Below, in pieces: positions 29,311-39,710 of a stretch of DNA of 64,000 bases. Below the pieces are notes generated by a model that worked only from the letters and a program-made list of their open reading frames with translations, did no database searches and had not been told where the DNA came from. A program made the translations under genes and the position numbers. Source of the DNA: Synechococcus sp. UW140. Its GTDB lineage: Bacteria > Cyanobacteriota > Cyanobacteriia > PCC-6307 > Cyanobiaceae. Numbering within the stretch: the first letter of the stretch is position 1; each line of letters opens with the position of its first letter. The DNA lies in the NCBI RefSeq assembly GCF_900474295.1, contig NZ_UCOB01000004.1, forward strand, positions 27,812 through 91,811, read 5' to 3'.

Positions 29311-29344
29311 GATTGAAGAGCTGATTTTTCCTGGCTGAAACAAC

Positions 29345-29376
29345 AAAAAAGCCTCCGAATTTGCGGAGGCTTTTTC
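29345..29376. terminator. Bidirectional intrinsic terminator
   Basis: Stem GCCTCCG / CGGAGGC with a 6-nt loop, flanked by AAAAAA on the left and TTTTT on the right. It sits between the convergent AGCS gene and the DUF6447-like gene, serving both. Confidence 0.88.
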
Positions 29377-29410
29377 TTGGTCGTTTTGGCTATGCAGTTT
29401 CTGCTGTTGT

Positions 29411-29650
29411 TCAGCCTTCCTCAGGCAGAGGGGTGACGTCGTTGAGACGTTCGTTCAGCTGCATGGCCATCGACTGTCGACCCACGGCCAGCACCTTGAG
29501 TGTGTCTTCGTGCATGCGCAACTGAGCATCAGCAACTTGCATGCCACGCACCAGTTCCTTCAGTTCGTCGGGAAGTGCATTGAGGTCATAGCGCTTGCCT
29601 TCGAAAGTGAGTACGGGGTTCTGGTCTTGGGAGAGGTCTGAGGTGGTCAT
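29411..29650 (-). CDS. DUF6447-like small protein
   Basis: 79 residues. VLTFEGKRYDLNALPDELKE followed by a helical stretch (LVRGMQVADAQLRMHED, LKVLAVGRQSMAMQL) resembles the DUF6447 family of marine bacteria and phages. It is soluble and acidic, with unknown function. The ATG overlaps the stop of the DUF4177-like gene upstream by 4 bp (ATGA), so the two are translationally coupled. Confidence 0.7.
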   Translation of the reverse strand: MTTSDLSQDQNPVLTFEGKRYDLNALPDELKELVRGMQVADAQLRMHEDTLKVLAVGRQSMAMQLNERLNDVTPLPEEG

Positions 29651-30099
29651 GAATCTTTTTCACTCTGAGAGACTTTACCGGCGTCGGCCTTGTCAGCTTC
29701 GCTGGGTTGGCCGGTTGTCTGATCTGGTTTGCCCCTCTGCAGCCGTTTGAAGAAAAACATCAGCAAACCACCTACTTGGCTGGTCTCCACAAGCTCCCAT
29801 CCTTCGTTGCCGAGCAGATTGAGGAAATGCTGTAGCTGTGCCGCAGGGTGCTTCTGCTCCAAGGGTTGCTGCTGATACATCTGGGGGAATTCACGCTTAA
29901 TGAATTCCGGACTTAGGGAACCCTGAAGTTTTTTGCTGGCTGCCTCTGGGGTCGATGGCTTGGGTGGAGCATCGTTGTTGATGTTGATATGAACGACGCG
30001 ATATTCCCAGCGTTGCAGAGGGTTGTTGGCTTCGTTGTCCGTCGTTGCGAGTTGCTCACTCTGTTGCGGACCGGTGGGTGTGGGTTGCTGGTTCTCCAT
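29647..30099 (-). CDS. DUF4177-like protein
   Basis: 150 residues. The core QRWEYRVVHININND ... LLNLLGNEGWELVETSQVGG is split by a Pro/Gln-rich insert (PPKPSTPEAASKKL) and is the DUF4177 pattern (W-E-Y-x-V ... G-x-x-G-W-E-L-V). The N- and C-terminal tails are low-complexity and charged. Its ATG overlaps the stop of the exporter gene by one base. The function is unknown. Confidence 0.7.
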   Translation of the reverse strand: MENQQPTPTGPQQSEQLATTDNEANNPLQRWEYRVVHININNDAPPKPSTPEAASKKLQGSLSPEFIKREFPQMYQQQPLEQKHPAAQLQHFLNLLGNEGWELVETSQVGGLLMFFFKRLQRGKPDQTTGQPSEADKADAGKVSQSEKDS

Positions 30100-31850
30100 C
30101 AGTCGCTTGCGATGGCATTGACCCGGATGAACTGCCGCTCACACAATTCGCGGTAGCGACCATTGCTGGCCATCAGTTGGTCGTGGCTTCCTTGCTCACG
30201 GATGCTTCCTTTCTCCAGAACAACAATCTGGTCAGCTTCCTGCACGGTTGCAAGTCGGTGGGCAATCACCAACACAGTTCGCCCCTGCATTGCCTGACGA
30301 AGCCCCAGTTGCACTGCGGCTTCAGCTTCTGCATCGAGTGCACTTGTGGCCTCATCCAGTAGCAACACCGCAGGATTGCCAAGCACCGCTCTGGCAATGG
30401 CGATCCGCTGTAACTGGCCACCCGACACGTTGGTACCGCGTTCTTCCAGCTGTGTGTCATAGCCATTGGGGAGGGCCATGATGAAGTCATGGGCATTGGC
30501 CAGACGAGCCGCTTCGATCAGTTGGTCGTGACTGATGGTGCGCCCAAAGCGAATGGCATCGGCGACGCTGCCTGAGAACACGGTGGTTCGTTGTGGCACC
30601 AGTGCGACCTGTTGGCGAAGCTCGCGTGCTCTCACTTGACTGAGATTCTTGCCATCAAGGCAGATCTCGCCAGATTGGGCTGTGTTGAAGCGCAGCAGCA
30701 GGGAAAACAGGGTGCTCTTACCAGCGCCTGATGGTCCCACCAGGGCAACTACTTGACCGGCCTGAATGGTCAGGTTGATGTCGCGCAGCACCGGTTTGCC
30801 ATCTCCATAGGCAAAGTTCACCTGTTGTAGAAGCAGGTTGCCCTGGGGACGACCGAGTGAAAGGGCTGGTGATGGATCCTTGGCTTCTTGGGGTTCCTTT
30901 TCGATCTGTCTCAGTCGCCTCAATGAGGCCTGACCTTGCTGGAATTCATTGAAATTGTTGGTGACGTGTGCGATCGGGTCAATCAGCACCACAAGACCCG
31001 TGAGATAGCTGCTCAAGCCAGCAATGCTTAGGCCATCGTTCTGAATCCTCCAAGCAGCCAGCCCCAGAACGGAGAAGAGCCCGACGACCTCGATCATTCC
31101 CACGACGGGGTGCTGGAGTGCCACAAGGCTGTAGGTGCGGTGCCGGGCCTGACGGTGTTGGTCAATCTCCTCTTCGAAACGACCCTGCAGCCAGGGTTCG
31201 GCGGCGAAGGCACGCACAAGCGGAAGGCCTTCGATCGCTTCTCCCAGCAGACCGGCTAGTTCGCTCACTTTTTTCTGGCTGCGTTCGGTGGCGGCCATCA
31301 CCCGTGCTCCGAACAAGCTGATCAGCCAGATGATCACTGGGGCGAGCAGCAGGATCGATGCCGTCAGTTTCCAGTCCAGCCAGAGCATGTAGCCGAGAAC
31401 GGCCAGCAACTGGAGGACGCTGGGAAGCGTGTCGTGGATGGATTTGTAGAGCACCTCGCTGACGCGATCTGCGTCTTCGGTGAGTCGGTAGGTGAGATCG
31501 CCTGCTGACAGCTTTTCCAGTGCTCCTAGCTCAACCGTCTGCAAACGGCTGAACAGATTGCTGCGCAGCGTCTTGCTCACCTGTAGAGCCGGTCCAGCAA
31601 GCAGGGAGTCTTGACCGAACTGGGCCAGCTTCTGAACCGCGAAGATCAACACGCCTTGCCCGATCAGACCGAGCACCCTGCCAAGATCCCTTGATCCGAG
31701 TGCAGGGAAGAGAGCACCTGCCAGATTGAGCAGCCATAGGAAACTGCTCACGTACACGAGCATGCACAACACCCCCAGCGCCAACTGCCGCAGATGGGGG
31801 CGGAGCAGGGGCAGAAGCCTGCGAAAGCCTGCCTCGGAGGGTTTCAGCAT
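30099..31850 (-). CDS. MsbA-like ABC exporter (fused membrane and ATPase domains)
   Basis: A 583-residue half-transporter that would dimerise. The N-terminal membrane domain has six helices (LALGVLCMLVYVSSFLWLL onward). The ATPase domain carries Walker A VGPSGAGKST, signature NVSGGQLQRIAIARA, Walker B LLLDEATSALDAE and H-loop VIAHRLATV. Such proteins export lipids, glycolipids or drugs; the specific cargo is not determined. It is followed by the DUF4177-like and DUF6447-like genes with overlapping starts, forming one operon. Confidence 0.9.
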   Translation of the reverse strand: MLKPSEAGFRRLLPLLRPHLRQLALGVLCMLVYVSSFLWLLNLAGALFPALGSRDLGRVLGLIGQGVLIFAVQKLAQFGQDSLLAGPALQVSKTLRSNLFSRLQTVELGALEKLSAGDLTYRLTEDADRVSEVLYKSIHDTLPSVLQLLAVLGYMLWLDWKLTASILLLAPVIIWLISLFGARVMAATERSQKKVSELAGLLGEAIEGLPLVRAFAAEPWLQGRFEEEIDQHRQARHRTYSLVALQHPVVGMIEVVGLFSVLGLAAWRIQNDGLSIAGLSSYLTGLVVLIDPIAHVTNNFNEFQQGQASLRRLRQIEKEPQEAKDPSPALSLGRPQGNLLLQQVNFAYGDGKPVLRDINLTIQAGQVVALVGPSGAGKSTLFSLLLRFNTAQSGEICLDGKNLSQVRARELRQQVALVPQRTTVFSGSVADAIRFGRTISHDQLIEAARLANAHDFIMALPNGYDTQLEERGTNVSGGQLQRIAIARAVLGNPAVLLLDEATSALDAEAEAAVQLGLRQAMQGRTVLVIAHRLATVQEADQIVVLEKGSIREQGSHDQLMASNGRYRELCERQFIRVNAIASD

Positions 31851-31893
31851 CGCGTCAGACTATGTCAATGCTCTTTCTCGCAATCCATTGCCC

Positions 31894-32076
31894 ATGCGGC
31901 TCGATCAATTCCTGAAGTGGCAAGGTTGGGTCGCGACCGGTGGAGAGGCCAAGATGCGCATCCAGGCGGGAGACGTACAGGTGAATGACGTTGTTGAAAC
32001 CCGTCGTGGCCTTCAGCTTCAGGTTGGTGATCGCGTGACGATGGGCTGCGATCAAGCCGAAGTCACTGTGGTCTGA
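31894..32076 (+). CDS. S4-domain RNA-binding protein
   Basis: 60 residues from ATG 31894: MRLDQFLKWQGWVATGGEAK is the S4 helix-turn, and QAGDVQVNDVVETRRGLQL the strand pair. It is the size of a stand-alone S4 protein (YaaA/YlmH-like), which bind structured RNA or ribosomes. A longer frame from 31726 overlaps the divergent exporter and is rejected. Confidence 0.82.
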   Translation: MRLDQFLKWQGWVATGGEAKMRIQAGDVQVNDVVETRRGLQLQVGDRVTMGCDQAEVTVV

Positions 32077-32136
32077 GGCCAAAAAGCTCGCGCTGGAACG
32101 TAAGTTGTCTGCTGCTGACCGTCCGAGGACCCGAGC

Positions 32137-32868
32137 GTGCGTAAACCGGTGATCGCTGGCAACTGGAAGATGCACATGACCTGTGCTCAGGCCAGGGAAT
32201 GGATGGCCACGTTTCTACCGTTGATCGCTGCCACCCCAAATGATCGAGAACTCGTGGTGGCGCCACCCTTCACGGCGATCTCCACCATGGCTGATTTGGT
32301 GAAGGGGTCGACGCTTGAACTTTCCAGCCAAAATGTGCACTGGGAAGGGCACGGTGCTTACACCGCCGAAATTGCTCCTGGAATGCTTCTGGAGCATGAC
32401 GTTGTCTACGCCATTGTTGGCCACAGTGAGCCTCGCAAATATTTCAGCGAGAGTGACGAACAAATCAATCATCGTGCCCGTTCCGCCCAATCGAATGGAT
32501 TGATCCCGATCGTCTGTGTTGGTGAAACCGACGAGCAGCGCACGCGTGGAGAAGCCGAGCGGGTGATCCGTCGTCAGGTTGAACAGGGGCTTGAGGGCCT
32601 TGATCCCGCCAAGCTGATCGTGGCCTATGAGCCGATCTGGGCCATCGGCACCGGCAAAACATGTGAATCCACCGAAGCGAACCGTATCTGTGGTCTGATT
32701 CGCAGCTGGGTTGGTTCCCCTGATCTGATTATTCAATATGGAGGATCGGTCAAACCAGGCAATATCGATGAATTGATGTCGATGAGCGACATTGATGGAG
32801 TGCTTGTGGGTGGTGCGTCTCTGGAGGCGGAAAGCTTCGCTCGGATTGCCAACTATCAGGCTGGCTGA
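32137..32868 (+). CDS. tpiA: Triosephosphate isomerase
   Basis: A 243-residue TIM barrel, GTG start. VIAGNWKMH contains the catalytic Asn and Lys; [11 protein letters not shown] has the His electrophile (GHSE in place of the common GHSERR); [13 protein letters not shown] carries the catalytic Glu; and the phosphate loops read IQYGGSVKP and GVLVGGASL. It interconverts dihydroxyacetone phosphate and glyceraldehyde 3-phosphate in glycolysis and the Calvin cycle. folP follows after 8 bp. Confidence 0.96.
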   Translation: MRKPVIAGNWKMHMTCAQAREWMATFLPLIAATPNDRELVVAPPFTAISTMADLVKGSTLELSSQNVHWEGHGAYTAEIAPGMLLEHDVVYAIVGHSEPRKYFSESDEQINHRARSAQSNGLIPIVCVGETDEQRTRGEAERVIRRQVEQGLEGLDPAKLIVAYEPIWAIGTGKTCESTEANRICGLIRSWVGSPDLIIQYGGSVKPGNIDELMSMSDIDGVLVGGASLEAESFARIANYQAG

Positions 32869-32876
32869 ACGGTGTG

Positions 32877-33719
32877 ATGACGCAGCCCCGATCTCCTTGG
32901 CCAGCAGCATGGGGAACGCGAACGGCTGTGATGGGGGTGATCAATCTCACCCCCGACTCATTCAGTGATGGTGGTCGTTTTAATACACCTGAGTTGGCAC
33001 TGAGACAGGCCAGTCGCCAGTTGTCTGATGGTGCTGATGTGCTGGACCTTGGTGCCCAAAGCACCAGGCCCGGTGCGGAGGAGGTGGGGGCTGTTGAGGA
33101 GATCAGTCGGTTGCTGCCGTCGTTAACAGCCATTCGTTCTGCCTATCCGCAGTCGTTGATTTCCGTCGACACCTTTCTTGCTCCTGTGGCGGAAGCAGCT
33201 CTTGAGGCAGGGGCTGATTGGATCAATGATGTCAGCGGTGGGCGGCGTGATCCGGGCATGTTTCCCCTCATTGCTGCTGCAGGTTGTCCTTATGTGCTGA
33301 TGCACAGCCGTGGCGATAGCAAAACGATGGATGCCATGACTGACTACCACGATGTAGTCAGCGACGTGCTCCAGTCTCTTCAGGAGGCGAGCAATCGTGC
33401 AGCAGCGATCGGTGTCGCACGCAATCAGCTGATTTGGGATCCGGGTTTGGGTTTCGCCAAAACGACAACACAGAATCTGGTGTTACTCCAGGAGTTGGAG
33501 CGATTGGTGGCCGTCGGGGTACCCCTGTTACTCGGCCCCTCTCGAAAACGCTTTATCGGTGATGTGCTGAATGAGAAGCGTGCCAAGGCCCGCATCTGGG
33601 GCACGGCGGCTGTTTGCTGCCGTGCTGCGGCAGCTGGTGTTGGAGTCTTGAGGGTGCACGATGTTGCCCCGATTCGTCAGTTGGTTCAGATGTCCTCTGC
33701 AATCCTTCCGATTCGCTAG
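32877..33719 (+). CDS. folP: Dihydropteroate synthase
   Basis: 280 residues from ATG 32877 (GTG at 32874 is the codon just before). Signatures are VMGVINLTPDSFSDGG, LDLGAQSTRPGAEEV, WINDVSGG and LLLGPSRKRFIG. It joins 6-hydroxymethyl-dihydropterin diphosphate and p-aminobenzoate in folate synthesis. It is coupled to tpiA and overlaps nothing downstream. Confidence 0.95.
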   Translation: MTQPRSPWPAAWGTRTAVMGVINLTPDSFSDGGRFNTPELALRQASRQLSDGADVLDLGAQSTRPGAEEVGAVEEISRLLPSLTAIRSAYPQSLISVDTFLAPVAEAALEAGADWINDVSGGRRDPGMFPLIAAAGCPYVLMHSRGDSKTMDAMTDYHDVVSDVLQSLQEASNRAAAIGVARNQLIWDPGLGFAKTTTQNLVLLQELERLVAVGVPLLLGPSRKRFIGDVLNEKRAKARIWGTAAVCCRAAAAGVGVLRVHDVAPIRQLVQMSSAILPIR

Positions 33720-33747
33720 AACGATTGCCTCTAACGCGCCTTCTGTT

Positions 33748-34155
33748 GTGAGCAGCCCAGCGGCCGAACTCACCTTTCTGTATGACGGCGCTTGCCCGTT
33801 GTGTTTGCGCGAGGTGCGATTTCTGCGTCGCCGTGATCACCATCACCGCATTCATTTTGTGGATGTTGATGCTGAGGACTACGACCCATCTCTTTGGGCG
33901 GGGATCAGTTATCGAGCAGCGATGACGCGGATTCATGCCATCCGGAACGATGGTTCAGTGCTGACGGATGTCGCTGTTTTCAGGGAGTGCTATCGATTGA
34001 TCGGCATGGGTTGGTTGTATGCACCGACAACCTGGCCCGTCCTGTCTGGTTGGGTCGATCGTTTTTATGGCCTATGGGCTGCTCAACGACTCCGCCTGAC
34101 GGGACGTTGCGATTTGAATTCCCTTTGTGATTGTAGGAAGCAAAGCCCTGTTTGA
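33748..34155 (+). CDS. DCC-family thiol-disulfide oxidoreductase (DUF393)
   Basis: 135 residues from GTG 33748 (SSPAAELTFLYDGACPLC). LYDGACPLCLREVRFLRRRD holds the DxxCxxC signature of the DUF393/DCC family, followed by FVDVDAEDYDP. The protein is thioredoxin-like; partners are unknown. A second Cys pair at the C-terminus (LCDCRKQ) is unusual and could be redox or metal active. An upstream frame from 33661 overlaps folP and is not used. Confidence 0.85.
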   Translation: MSSPAAELTFLYDGACPLCLREVRFLRRRDHHHRIHFVDVDAEDYDPSLWAGISYRAAMTRIHAIRNDGSVLTDVAVFRECYRLIGMGWLYAPTTWPVLSGWVDRFYGLWAAQRLRLTGRCDLNSLCDCRKQSPV

Positions 34156-34161
34156 TGCCAT

Positions 34162-34192
34162 AAAAAACCCCTGCTTTTGAGTTGGAGCAGGG
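34162..34192 (-). terminator. Intrinsic terminator of chlH
   Basis: On the minus strand CCCTGCT pairs with AGCAGGG around a 10-nt loop and is followed by GTTTTTT. It lies 43 bp after the chlH stop. Confidence 0.75.
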
Positions 34193-34234
34193 CCGATTAT
34201 TGGTTGATTGATTTGATATAAATTCTTTCTTGGC

Positions 34235-37200
34235 TCAGCTCACACCCTCAATCTTGTCTTCTACTTCTTGGTAGAGCTCCTGCAGTTGTTGGATGTTCTC
34301 ATCAGACGTCTCCCAGTAGCCGCGTCCATTGACCTCAAGCAATGTTCCGACGATGCGACGGAAGCTGTGGGGGTTGAGTTCTAACAGACGCTTGCGCATC
34401 TCTGGATCATTGATAAAGGTTTCATTGGCCTCTTCGTAAACGAAGTTGTCAACACTGCCGCTCGTTGCGCTCCAGCCCAGGGTGAAGTTGAGGCGCTTGG
34501 CAACCTCTCGCACTCCTTCATAGCCGGAGTCGAGCATTCCTTCGTACCACTTGGGATTGAGAAGCTTTGTGCGTGAATCCAGGCGGATGGTTTCACTTAA
34601 GGAACGTACCTGTGCGTTCGCAGTTGTGGTGTCTGCGATGTAGCTGGTTGGTGCCTTGCCATCCTCCCGCAAGCCTTGAATCAGTTTGGTGGGGTCGCTG
34701 TCGAAGTAGTGGCTCACATCCGTGAGGGAGATTTCTGCTGAATCAAGATTCTGGAAGGTGACGTCAGCAGTTTTCATTGCTGATTCGAACACCTCTCGCT
34801 TTTGATTCATTTCACCAGGGTTGTCGGCATTGAAGGCGAAGGTTTTGCGAGAGAGGTACATCTCCTGAAGCTCTCCTTCTTCTTCCCACGTACTGTTCTC
34901 CACGGCGAGATTGACGTTGGAGCTGTAGCTGCCGCTGGCATTCGAGAAAACTCTGCAGGCGGCATCTCGGAGACTGGTTCCATCTTTTTCCGCTTGCTCA
35001 AGTGAGTGCTTGCGCACGAAGTTTTGCTCCAGTGGCTCTTCAGCCTCTGCTGCCATCTTCACTCCCTGATCGATCAATGCCATCTGGTTGATAAATAGAT
35101 CGCGGAAGACACCTGAACAGTTCACCACCACATCGATGCGAGGACGTCCAAGTTCTTCGAGGCTGATCAGTTCCAGCTTGTTAACGCGGCCAAGGGAGTC
35201 AGGAACTGGGCGCACACCGATGAACCAGAGAATCTGGGCTAGCGATTCTCCATAGGTTTTGATGTTGTCAGTGCCCCAAAGAACGCAGGCAATCGTTTCG
35301 GGCCATGTGCCCTCTTCTTGTTTTTGCCGCTCGATCAATTTGTCCACCACACCTTTGGCCGCAGCCACGGCGGCTCGCGTTGGGATGGCCTGGGGATCAA
35401 GCGCGTGAATGTTTTTCCCACTCGGAAGCACGCCGGGATTGCGAATCGGATCACCCCCTGGACCGGGAAGTACGTATTCACCATCGAGGGCGCGCAGAAG
35501 GCTTCCCATCTCCATGTCTGCGCAGATCTGTTCAAGGCAGAAGCGCAAGTAAGCAAAGAGTTTGTCGAGTTCTGCTGCATTCGTGTTCGAGAAGCCGGCG
35601 GTGCAGCATGCGCGCAGCCACGGGGAGGCAGGCTTAAAGCCAAACTTGGCCAGCAACTCGTAGAACCAGGCAAAGCTGTTGCGCAGGCTGACGCGACCAT
35701 CGCGACCGGTGAGCGATTGCACCATGGCGCCAACTGCAGCACGGGAGGTCTCCGTGATGGTGCGGTTCAGTTCCACATCAGCGAGCACACCGTCGTCGTT
35801 GCCTTTGTAGACGTCTTCGATGGATCGGCCCATGGCTTCGGCCAAGAGGCCAGGCAAGGAGCGCAGCCCATCTTCTTCACGCTCCAGTGCTGCGATGTTG
35901 ACCAGAGTGGCAATCGCTTCTTCCGCAGTGGGTGGTTTGCCGATGGTGTGCAGACCACAGGGAAGTAGACGACTCTCAATTTCCATCAACTGGCGATACA
36001 CCGCTCCGACGAGGGCATCACGGCCTTCGAGATCAAGCGCAGAGGAATCGTCGTCGGGTAACTCGACATCTTTATCGAGATTGCACAGACGTGCCGTCTC
36101 CACGATCGTGTTGACAATTTGGATTCCACGCCCACCCTCGCGGAGCTGCTGGTATGAACCGACAAGTTCACCAAGCTCCTTCAGGCCCTTGTAGAGGCCT
36201 GCATTTTCTGCAGGAGGGGTGAGGTAACTGATGGTTGAGGCGTAACCACGGCGCTTGGCGATGGTGGCTTCGGAAGGATTGTTGGCGGCGTAGTAATAGA
36301 GGTTTGGCAGTGCGCCGATGAGGGAATCGGGATAGCAAGTTTCACTCATCCCCATCTGCTTGCCGGGCATGAATTCCAGCGAACCGTGGGTGCCGAAATG
36401 GAGCACAGCATCGGCTTTCCAGATCTTCTCCAGGTAGGTGTAATAAGCGGCGAAACCGTGATGAGGACTGGCGCTGCGGGAGTAAAGGAGTCGCATTGGA
36501 TCTCCCTCGTAGCCGAAGGTGGGTTGAACACCGACGAAGACGTTGCCGAAGTGACGGCCGTAGATCAGCAGATTTTGCCCATCACTATTGAGGTTGCCCG
36601 GCGGTTTTCCCCAGTTTTCTTCAAGCCGTTCGGAATAAGGCGTGAGGCGCTCGTATTCCTCAACGCTCATACGGTGAGCGATTGAAAGTTCTGGAGCACC
36701 TTCCATCGCCTCGGGGTCATTGATGACCGCCTCCATCAGCGCCTTTGGATTGCGGGGCAGGTTCTGCACGTCGTACCCCTTGGCTTTCATTTCCTCGAGG
36801 ACGCGATGGATGGAGCCAAAGACGTCGAGGTAGGCGGCAGTGCCGACGTTGCCTTTGTCGGGTGGAAAGCTGAACACCGTGATGGCCAGCTTTTTCTCTT
36901 GACGTGGTTTGATCCGCAGTGAAGACCAGCGGATTGCGCGTTCCGCGATGGCATCCACCCGGTCTTGAAGGGTGTGAGCCTTGCCGGTGGCATCATCACG
37001 GCCTGAGAGCACGATGGGTTCAATGGCGCCGTCCAGTTCGGGGATGGCGATTTGCAGTGCAACCTGTACGGGGTGCAGACCAAGGTCGCTGTCTTCCCAC
37101 TCTTGGGTGGTCTGGAACACCAGTGGCAGCGCCACCATGTAAGGACGATTCAGTCGTTTGAGGGCGTCGACTGCCTTGGGGTGATCCTGTCTTGCTGGTC

Positions 37201-38239
37201 CCCCTACCAGCGCGAAGCCTGTGAGAGACACCACCCCATCAACCAGAGGTTGATCCTGATTGAGTGGATCGTAGAAAAAGGCGTTGACAGGCTTAGAAAA
37301 ATCAAGACCACCGCAGAAGATGGGAAGAACCCTTGCTCCTCTGAATTCGAGTTCTTGAATCACGGCCACATAGTGAGCGTCATCGCCGGTGACGATGTGG
37401 CTGCGTTGAAGCACGAGACCAATGACAGGACCTTGCCGCGCTTGTTCGGAGAGATCGTTGCGGCTGTTGGTCCAGTTCAGGTATTCCTTCAGGTCTTCGA
37501 ACATGGCCGGAGCCATCGGGTGCCAGATGCCCAGGTCTGGGAAGACCTCGGGATCGGCGACATCGATTGCAGGACGTTCGTCACCCGCAGCTGCGGGGAA
37601 GACATATTTGTCCGCAAGCATCAACAGGAAGTTGCGGAGATTGTCTGGAGTGCCGCCCAGCCAATACTGAAAGCTCAGCATGAAGCTGCGAGCGTCCTGT
37701 GCCTTCTCCACGGGCAGATACTTGAGCACCGTGGGGAGGGTGTTGAGCAGCTTGAGCATGGCGTCTTGGAAGCCAGCCCCACCCGACTCCTTCCGCTTTT
37801 TCATGAAGCCGGCGATCGCACTCTTGCTTTGCCCCAGCTGGGCCATTGAGAAGCTGCCGAGCTTGTTGAGGCGCATCACCTCAGGCATGGAAGGAAAGAC
37901 CACTGCGGCCTTGAGGCGATCACGGTGGGGGGTCACCGTTTCGACAACTTTCTGGGCCAGGTCTTCAATGAAAATCAGAGACGCCACAAAGACATCAGCT
38001 GAGGCAACATCCGCCTGGAAATCAGCGAAATTATCTTCATCACGAAGCTCTTCAATCAGATAACCGCTGAGTTCAATCCCGAGGGGGCCATCCATCGCGT
38101 TGAGACTGTTGGCGGCCTGGGTCAGGGCGTTTTGATATTGCGGTTCGAGCACCACATACACAGCCTTCATGACTGACTTGTGGTTATTGGGCTCAGCAGG
38201 AACAACCCGGCGATCGGCGGAGCGGACCTGCGTGAACAT
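34235..38239 (-). CDS. chlH: Magnesium-chelatase subunit H
   Basis: A 1334-residue porphyrin-binding subunit that, with ChlD, ChlI and ATP, inserts Mg2+ into protoporphyrin IX, the first committed step of chlorophyll synthesis. The N-terminus [20 protein letters not shown] is typical for cyanobacterial ChlH; an internal ATG at 38170 ([11 protein letters not shown]) is the only other option. Conserved stretches include [38 protein letters not shown] and [13 protein letters not shown]. Length agrees with about 1330 residues in the family. It is preceded by the antiporter gene on the same strand with 71 bp between. Confidence 0.97.
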   Translation of the reverse strand: MFTQVRSADRRVVPAEPNNHKSVMKAVYVVLEPQYQNALTQAANSLNAMDGPLGIELSGYLIEELRDEDNFADFQADVASADVFVASLIFIEDLAQKVVETVTPHRDRLKAAVVFPSMPEVMRLNKLGSFSMAQLGQSKSAIAGFMKKRKESGGAGFQDAMLKLLNTLPTVLKYLPVEKAQDARSFMLSFQYWLGGTPDNLRNFLLMLADKYVFPAAAGDERPAIDVADPEVFPDLGIWHPMAPAMFEDLKEYLNWTNSRNDLSEQARQGPVIGLVLQRSHIVTGDDAHYVAVIQELEFRGARVLPIFCGGLDFSKPVNAFFYDPLNQDQPLVDGVVSLTGFALVGGPARQDHPKAVDALKRLNRPYMVALPLVFQTTQEWEDSDLGLHPVQVALQIAIPELDGAIEPIVLSGRDDATGKAHTLQDRVDAIAERAIRWSSLRIKPRQEKKLAITVFSFPPDKGNVGTAAYLDVFGSIHRVLEEMKAKGYDVQNLPRNPKALMEAVINDPEAMEGAPELSIAHRMSVEEYERLTPYSERLEENWGKPPGNLNSDGQNLLIYGRHFGNVFVGVQPTFGYEGDPMRLLYSRSASPHHGFAAYYTYLEKIWKADAVLHFGTHGSLEFMPGKQMGMSETCYPDSLIGALPNLYYYAANNPSEATIAKRRGYASTISYLTPPAENAGLYKGLKELGELVGSYQQLREGGRGIQIVNTIVETARLCNLDKDVELPDDDSSALDLEGRDALVGAVYRQLMEIESRLLPCGLHTIGKPPTAEEAIATLVNIAALEREEDGLRSLPGLLAEAMGRSIEDVYKGNDDGVLADVELNRTITETSRAAVGAMVQSLTGRDGRVSLRNSFAWFYELLAKFGFKPASPWLRACCTAGFSNTNAAELDKLFAYLRFCLEQICADMEMGSLLRALDGEYVLPGPGGDPIRNPGVLPSGKNIHALDPQAIPTRAAVAAAKGVVDKLIERQKQEEGTWPETIACVLWGTDNIKTYGESLAQILWFIGVRPVPDSLGRVNKLELISLEELGRPRIDVVVNCSGVFRDLFINQMALIDQGVKMAAEAEEPLEQNFVRKHSLEQAEKDGTSLRDAACRVFSNASGSYSSNVNLAVENSTWEEEGELQEMYLSRKTFAFNADNPGEMNQKREVFESAMKTADVTFQNLDSAEISLTDVSHYFDSDPTKLIQGLREDGKAPTSYIADTTTANAQVRSLSETIRLDSRTKLLNPKWYEGMLDSGYEGVREVAKRLNFTLGWSATSGSVDNFVYEEANETFINDPEMRKRLLELNPHSFRRIVGTLLEVNGRGYWETSDENIQQLQELYQEVEDKIEGVS

Positions 38240-38310
38240 TTGGGTGCATTGAGGAATATGAAGAAGCCTACGGGGATGACGGCCCCGGCGAGCGCTTTGG
38301 GCTCAAGGCG

Positions 38311-39585
38311 TTACACAGTCTGTAAGCGGCGTTTGGTGAAGCCGAGCCGGTCCAGCATTGGTCCTGTCATCAGCGTTGTTGCTACGGCCATCACCACGCC
38401 GATGCCGAACAGGGTGGCGTTAATCGCCCCGAGCTTCAGTCCCACATTCAGCACCACGAGCTCGGTCATCCCACGTGTGTTCGCAAGCCAGCCCAAGGCC
38501 TGTGCGTCTCGCTCCGGGACTCCCCCAAGGCGAGCGCTGGCCCACGTGCCTGAATATTTGCCTGCTACAGCGACTCCAAGCACCAAAGCGGTGATGAGCA
38601 GCAGGTCGCCCCGTCCGAGCTTGGTGAGCTCGGTCTCCAGGCCGCTCGCCACGAAGAACATTGGTAGAAGCAGGCGCATGACAACGGTTTCAAGCTTTGT
38701 CTCCATTCGCGTCTGGAGCTCGTGGTGTCGCGGCATCGCCAGCCCCCATAGAAAGGCTCCAAAAATCAAATGAACGCCAATTTGATCGGTCACCACGCTG
38801 CTGATCAAAAGGCCCGCAAAAAGGGCGCCCTGCACTAGTGGTGAAATCTCTTTTTGTTGCTCCACATGCTTCACCAGACAGCGTTTCGCTGGGCGCAGGA
38901 GCACTAGCAGAACAAAGGCCCACGCTGCAGTAAGGCCGAGGGGGATCAGGCAGGCGATCGCTGATCCTGAGCGAGCAAAGGCCACCACACCCGCCAGGAT
39001 CACCCAGCTGAACAGATCATCAATGGCGGCGCAGGCGATGCTCAGGCTGCCAATCGTTTGATCTTGCAGGCCGCGTTCTTTGAGAATGCAGGCGAGAACA
39101 GGAAAGGCGGTGATTGCCATCGCTGTGCCCAAGAACAAGGCCCCATCCAAGGTGCGCTCTCCAGGGAAGAGGCTGGTGTCCCAAACGTTCAGGCCATAGG
39201 CGAGGCCGATGCCCATGGCCATCGGCACAACAATCCCGCTCAGTGAAATTCGCAGGGCTAAAGCCGCCTGGCCGCGAAGCATGGAGGGCCTGAGTTCGAG
39301 CCCCACCAAGTACATGAACATCGCCAGCCCCAGCTGGCCCAGCAAGCTGAGCTCATCGATGATTCCACCGCCAAAAAACTGTTCTTCGAGGTTGGGGGCA
39401 ATCCAACCGAGCAGGCTCGGGCCCAGTGCGATGCCACCAAGGATCTCTCCCATCACGCGGGGTTGCCCCAGTCGCGCCAGCACTTGTCCGAAGAGTTGGG
39501 ACACGATGATCACAATCGCCAGCGCTGTAAACACAGCTGCTGTTTCAGTCGTGACCGTGACCGTGGCGGTGGCGAACATGCTCAT
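38311..39585 (-). CDS. Cation/proton antiporter (CPA2, KefB/NapA-like)
   Basis: A 424-residue membrane protein with about 12-13 helices. LGQPRVMGEILGGIALGPSLLG, AMAITAFPVLACILKERGL and CAAIDDLFSWVILAGVVAFA contain the CPA2 signature and the ion-binding Asp pair region (AAIDD). No C-terminal RCK/TrkA-N domain is present, so it is a plain Na+/H+ or K+/H+ exchanger. It probably serves pH and ion balance in the marine cell. Start ATG 39585 (ATG at codon 3 is the alternative). Confidence 0.9.
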   Translation of the reverse strand: MSMFATATVTVTTETAAVFTALAIVIIVSQLFGQVLARLGQPRVMGEILGGIALGPSLLGWIAPNLEEQFFGGGIIDELSLLGQLGLAMFMYLVGLELRPSMLRGQAALALRISLSGIVVPMAMGIGLAYGLNVWDTSLFPGERTLDGALFLGTAMAITAFPVLACILKERGLQDQTIGSLSIACAAIDDLFSWVILAGVVAFARSGSAIACLIPLGLTAAWAFVLLVLLRPAKRCLVKHVEQQKEISPLVQGALFAGLLISSVVTDQIGVHLIFGAFLWGLAMPRHHELQTRMETKLETVVMRLLLPMFFVASGLETELTKLGRGDLLLITALVLGVAVAGKYSGTWASARLGGVPERDAQALGWLANTRGMTELVVLNVGLKLGAINATLFGIGVVMAVATTLMTGPMLDRLGFTKRRLQTV

Positions 39586-39710
39586 CGTTGTGGAGAGAGC
39601 TCCACTTCATGGTGTTTTCGAAGCCTTTGAAAAGGGTTGAGGTGCAGCTCCCCTTCAGTTTTCATTCTGGGCATCAGGCATGATTCGAGCGCAGTGCTGC
39701 TCTGTGCGCG

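Noticed and set aside
37052..37849. Plus-strand frame of about 265 codons
   Set aside because: Antisense inside chlH, a complete and conserved gene.
38171..38239. Shorter chlH start at 38170
   Set aside because: Cyanobacterial ChlH proteins usually carry the N-terminal [12 protein letters not shown] stretch, so the longer form is kept.
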